This document shows positions 5,333 through 7,916 of a stretch of DNA of 7,916 bases, in pieces. Position 1 is the first letter of the stretch; every line of letters begins with the position of its first letter. The DNA comes from Kordiimonadaceae bacterium (lineage in GTDB: Bacteria; Pseudomonadota; Alphaproteobacteria; Sphingomonadales; Emcibacteraceae): the NCBI GenBank assembly GCA_018699075.1, contig JABIPV010000256.1:1-7916 (forward strand), read 5' to 3'. Under the pieces are notes generated by a model. That model saw nothing but the letters and a program-made list of their open reading frames with translations. It did not search any database and was not told the DNA's origin. The position numbers and the translations under genes are program-made.

Positions 5333-7916
5333 GTAATCAGCCCAAAATAGTCACAATTGACGGCAATGAAGCAGCAACTTACATCGCTTATAGGGTGGTT
5401 GATCTTTGTTCCATTTTCCCGATCACCCCATCTTCCCCCATGGCGGAAGAAGCAGATGTCTGGTCCAATGCCAATGTCGAAAATATATGGGGACAGGTCC
5501 CCGATGTTATAGAAATGCAAAGTGAGGGCGGTGCCGCAGGCATGGCGCATGGTGCTTTGCAAACGGGATCACTCGCCACAACATTTACCTCGTCTCAGGG
5601 GCTTCTTTTAATGCTGCCTAATATGTATAAAATCGCTGGTGAACTTACCGCGACAGTTTTTCATGTGGCGGCGCGTTCTCTGGCGACCCAAGGGTTATCG
5701 ATTTTTGGTGACCATCAGGATGTAATGTCGGCTCGTATGACTGGATTTGCCATGCTGAGTGCAGCATCGGTACAGGAATGTCATGACATGTCATTGATTT
5801 CCCACTCTGCGACATTAAAGTCGCGGGTACCGTTCATTCATTTCTTCGATGGTTTTAGAACATCTCACGAAGTAAGTAAAATTAGCATCGTACCTGACCA
5901 AGTGATCCGTACTATGATTGATGAAGACTTGGTTCATGATCATCGAAACCGGGGTCTTAATCCGGATAACCCGTTCATTCGTGGTACTGCACAAAATCCA
6001 GATGTATATTTTCAGTCGCGTGAAACTGCGAACTTATTTTATGACAAAGTGCCAGATATTGTTCAGAAAACTATGGATCAGTTTGCTCAGCTCACAGGGC
6101 GGCAATACCAGATGTTCGATTATTATGGTGCTGAAGATGCACAGCGCATTATCATCATTATTGGTTCCAGCGCAGAAACCGTCAGTGAAACGGTCAAGGA
6201 ATTAAGAGCAACTAACGAATCCGTCGGTATACTGCAAGTGCGGCTCTATCGTCCGCTTTCCATAGATCATATTGCCAAAGTTCTACCAAAAACCGTGAAA
6301 TCGGTAGCCGTATTAGACCGTACAAAAGAAATTGGTGCGCGTGGTGAGCCGCTTTATCTAGATATGGTTGAAGCGTTATTGACGCTTTATAATAATGGTG
6401 AACTTCCCAATATGCCAAAAATTATTGGCGGTCGTTACGGTCTCTCTTCCAAGGAATTTACTCCAGCAATGGTCAAGGCGGTATTTGATGAACTTAAACA
6501 AGAGCATCCAAAAAATCACTTTACACTTGGCATTAACGATGATGTAACCCATACCAGTCTTGATTTTGATCCGGGCTGGGACATCGAAAAAGACGATGTA
6601 ACCCGGGCAATTTTTTATGGACTTGGTTCCGATGGTACCGTCGGCGCAAATAAAAATACAATCAAAATTATTGGTGAAAATACCGATCTTTTTGCCCAGG
6701 GTTATTTTGTTTATGATAGCAATAAGTCTGGTTCTCAAACCATCTCTCATCTTAGATTTGGCCCTAACCAGATTAAGTCACCTTATTTAATCAGTTCAGC
6801 AAATTTTGTTGCCTGTCATAAGACCACATTCGTTAAGAAAATGGACGTCCTTAAATTTGCCACAGACAATGCAACATTTCTTCTCAACACTGAAATACCT
6901 GCTAATGAAGTTTGGGACAGTCTGCCTATACCAATACAGAAGCAAATTATTGATAAAAATATAAGCCTTCATGTGATCGATGCCTCATCAGTGGCACGTG
7001 ATGTTGGTATGGGACGACGGATTAATACCATCATGCAAACATGCTTTTTTGCCCTTTCCGGCGTACTCCCGCGGGATGCTGCAATTGCTCAGATAAAAAG
7101 TGCCATAAAAAAATCTTATTCAAAAAAAGGAGAGGCGGTAGTTGCTAAAAATTTCGAGGCAGTTGATGGCGCTCTTGATCACTTGCATCAGGTGGAAATT
7201 CCTGGTGTTGTGACAAGTGAAATTGAATTCTTGCCTGTTGTAAATATCAATGCACCCGATTTCGTAAAAGAGGTCACCGCGTCGATGATGAATGGCGACG
7301 GTGATGATCTTCCGGTCAGCAAAATTCCCGTTGATGGAACCTATCCAACCGGCACTGCCGCATGGGGCAAACGTAACGTCACTGATGAGATACCGATTTG
7401 GGAAGAAGATGTCTGCATCCAGTGCGGGAACTGCGTCTTCGTCTGCCCTCACAGTGCCATAAGGTCTAAATTTTATCACCAGTCTTATTTGGAAGGCGCA
7501 CCGGAGACATTTAAATCAGCAAAAGTAAGCGCCCGTGGTTTCCCGGAAGCAAAATATACCATTCAGGTTTATGCGGAGGATTGCACAGGATGCCATATGT
7601 GTGTCGAGGCATGTCCGGCTTTCAAATGGCCAGAAAAAGTGACCAAGGCAATTAATATGTTACCTAAAGCTCCTGTATTTGAGGACGAAAAATTAAATCT
7701 AGACTTTTTTGATGCTCTTCCGGTCAATGATCGCGCCGAAATAGATTTTTCGTCTGTACGTGGCGCCCAGTTCCTTGAACCACTATTTGAATTTTCTGGT
7801 GCCTGTCCGGGATGCGGTGAAACTCCCTATGTGAAATTATTATCTCAGCTATTCGGGCCAAGATTACTTGTGGCTAATGCTACAGGGTGCTCTTCGATTT
7901 ACAGCGGTAACCTTCC
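5329..7916 (+). CDS. nifJ: Single-chain 2-oxoacid:acceptor oxidoreductase, NifJ/PFOR type (3' end outside window)
   Basis: The frame is open for 862 codons to the window edge, so about the last quarter to third of a normal 1,170-1,230-residue PFOR is missing. It oxidatively decarboxylates a 2-oxoacid, probably pyruvate, to the acyl-CoA using thiamine diphosphate and 4Fe-4S clusters. The N-terminal domain has FPITPSSPMAE with Thr33, Glu66 (IEMQSEGGAAG) and Arg116, matching Thr31, Glu64 and Arg114 of the Desulfovibrio africanus enzyme. The gamma-like domain contains GLGSDGTVGANKN. Two ferredoxin motifs follow: Cys696, 699, 702, 706 and Cys752, 755, 758, 762. The proximal-cluster cysteines are Cys826, Cys829 and Cys854 (ACPGCGE, ATGCSSIY). 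The fourth proximal cysteine and the TPP motif would lie beyond the window. It starts by ATGA overlap with the flavoprotein gene. Substrate choice cannot be settled from this part, and no nif genes are seen. Confidence 0.95.
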   Translation, partial: MSNQPKIVTIDGNEAATYIAYRVVDLCSIFPITPSSPMAEEADVWSNANVENIWGQVPDVIEMQSEGGAAGMAHGALQTGSLATTFTSSQGLLLMLPNMYKIAGELTATVFHVAARSLATQGLSIFGDHQDVMSARMTGFAMLSAASVQECHDMSLISHSATLKSRVPFIHFFDGFRTSHEVSKISIVPDQVIRTMIDEDLVHDHRNRGLNPDNPFIRGTAQNPDVYFQSRETANLFYDKVPDIVQKTMDQFAQLTGRQYQMFDYYGAEDAQRIIIIIGSSAETVSETVKELRATNESVGILQVRLYRPLSIDHIAKVLPKTVKSVAVLDRTKEIGARGEPLYLDMVEALLTLYNNGELPNMPKIIGGRYGLSSKEFTPAMVKAVFDELKQEHPKNHFTLGINDDVTHTSLDFDPGWDIEKDDVTRAIFYGLGSDGTVGANKNTIKIIGENTDLFAQGYFVYDSNKSGSQTISHLRFGPNQIKSPYLISSANFVACHKTTFVKKMDVLKFATDNATFLLNTEIPANEVWDSLPIPIQKQIIDKNISLHVIDASSVARDVGMGRRINTIMQTCFFALSGVLPRDAAIAQIKSAIKKSYSKKGEAVVAKNFEAVDGALDHLHQVEIPGVVTSEIEFLPVVNINAPDFVKEVTASMMNGDGDDLPVSKIPVDGTYPTGTAAWGKRNVTDEIPIWEEDVCIQCGNCVFVCPHSAIRSKFYHQSYLEGAPETFKSAKVSARGFPEAKYTIQVYAEDCTGCHMCVEACPAFKWPEKVTKAINMLPKAPVFEDEKLNLDFFDALPVNDRAEIDFSSVRGAQFLEPLFEFSGACPGCGETPYVKLLSQLFGPRLLVANATGCSSIYSGNL

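Noticed and set aside
7120..7479. 119-codon minus-strand frame, with others at 6376-6750 and 5293-5562, inside the NifJ-type gene
   Set aside because: The plus frame is unbroken and carries conserved PFOR motifs throughout; the antisense frames have no domain signal.
5329..7916. Possible frameshift or pseudogene, because the large frame has no stop in the window
   Set aside because: Translation from 5329 stays open with PFOR motifs in the expected order and spacing to the last base; it is simply cut by the window edge.

Overview
The window looks like an ordinary chromosomal segment of an AT-rich alphaproteobacterium. By eye the GC content is near 40%; I did not count it. The lineage call rests on family resemblance: an XRE regulator of the type common in alphaproteobacteria, a DUF952 gene directly upstream of a class 2 dihydroorotate dehydrogenase, and an E. 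coli-like bacterioferritin with its ferredoxin partner. I cannot name a genus. There is no sign of phage, insertion sequence, CRISPR array, tRNA or rRNA.

Layout from left to right. Bases 1-230 are AT-rich non-coding DNA with a 10-bp palindrome and a weak possible promoter. Next come an XRE-family regulator (231-662), a strong intrinsic terminator (696-734), and a DUF952 gene followed 15 bp later by pyrD (747-2141). On the opposite strand and convergent to pyrD, with only 8 bp between them, lie bfr (bacterioferritin) and, upstream of it, bfd (bacterioferritin-associated ferredoxin). bfd is divergent from a lone arsC-like gene. The bfd/arsC intergenic region carries a very good bfd promoter whose -35 overlaps one of two Fur-like boxes. 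The arsC promoter has a perfect 7-3-7 inverted repeat between its -35 and -10.

After a roughly 255-bp non-coding stretch comes a two-gene redox operon. Its first gene (3695-5332) encodes a GltD-like NAD(P)H/FAD oxidoreductase with a fused C-terminal two-cluster ferredoxin domain. Its second gene starts in a 4-bp ATGA overlap and runs off the right edge of the window. It is a single-chain 2-oxoacid:acceptor oxidoreductase of the NifJ/PFOR type. Together they probably couple oxidative decarboxylation of a 2-oxoacid, most likely pyruvate, to NADP(H) through fused iron-sulfur clusters.

Functionally the window mixes pyrimidine synthesis (pyrD), iron storage and release (bfr/bfd, apparently iron-regulated), a thiol-dependent oxyanion reductase-like protein (arsC) and iron-sulfur-rich central carbon and electron metabolism. 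I see no wholly new system. The points most worth following are the Fur-like operator arrangement and the PFOR plus fused NAD(P)H-ferredoxin oxidoreductase pair.
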